From positions 1-9,404 of the forward strand of contig CALQNE010000131.1 in NCBI GenBank assembly GCA_943331855.1: DNA of 9,404 nucleotides, given 5' to 3'. Made by a program: the position numbers and the translations under genes. Shown in pieces: positions 8,191-9,404 of this stretch (positions are counted from its first letter, which is position 1; each line of letters opens with the position of its first letter). Below the pieces are notes generated by a model that did no database searches, was not told the origin of the DNA, and saw only the letters and a program-made list of their open reading frames with translations. The DNA comes from Bordetella parapertussis. Its GTDB lineage: Bacteria > Pseudomonadota > Gammaproteobacteria > Burkholderiales > Burkholderiaceae_B.

Positions 8191-9404
<1,214 letters not shown>

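Overview
The window reads as ordinary chromosomal DNA from a betaproteobacterium, most likely of the order Burkholderiales. The best evidence is the PurL protein, whose N-terminus and internal blocks match Burkholderiales PurL residue for residue over long stretches, and the LpdA C-terminal tail. Base composition is moderate, with roughly half G+C by eye, so a high-GC Burkholderia is unlikely. The genus cannot be decided from this window.

Layout from left to right: (1) the 3' end of lpdA (dihydrolipoyl dehydrogenase, +), cut by the window edge; (2) a convergent two-gene TRAP transporter operon on the minus strand, transcribed as dctP (periplasmic binding protein, start near 3372) then a fused dctQM permease (ending at 401); (3) a 145-bp divergent intergenic region with a perfect 9-bp inverted repeat; (4) purL on the plus strand, a full-length FGAM synthetase of about 1345 residues; (5) a PaaI-like hotdog thioesterase on the minus strand, convergent with purL; (6) a 152-bp divergent spacer holding a perfect TATAAT; and (7) the first 375 codons of guaB (IMP dehydrogenase, +), cut by the right edge. 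There is no gene-free stretch longer than 300 bases.

Functionally, purL (de novo IMP synthesis) and guaB (the IMP to XMP branch toward GMP) are both purine genes but have separate promoters and are split by the oppositely oriented thioesterase. The TRAP system is a complete organic-acid importer: a probably Tat-exported binding protein plus a one-chain permease. A strong intrinsic terminator lies between its two genes, which would favour excess binding protein over permease.

I found no tRNA, rRNA, CRISPR array, insertion sequence, phage gene or clear sign of horizontal transfer, and no new biological system. The points worth a second look are regulatory: the terminator inside the TRAP operon, the inverted repeat upstream of purL, the non-ATG start of purL without a visible ribosome binding site, and hairpins at both convergent gene junctions.
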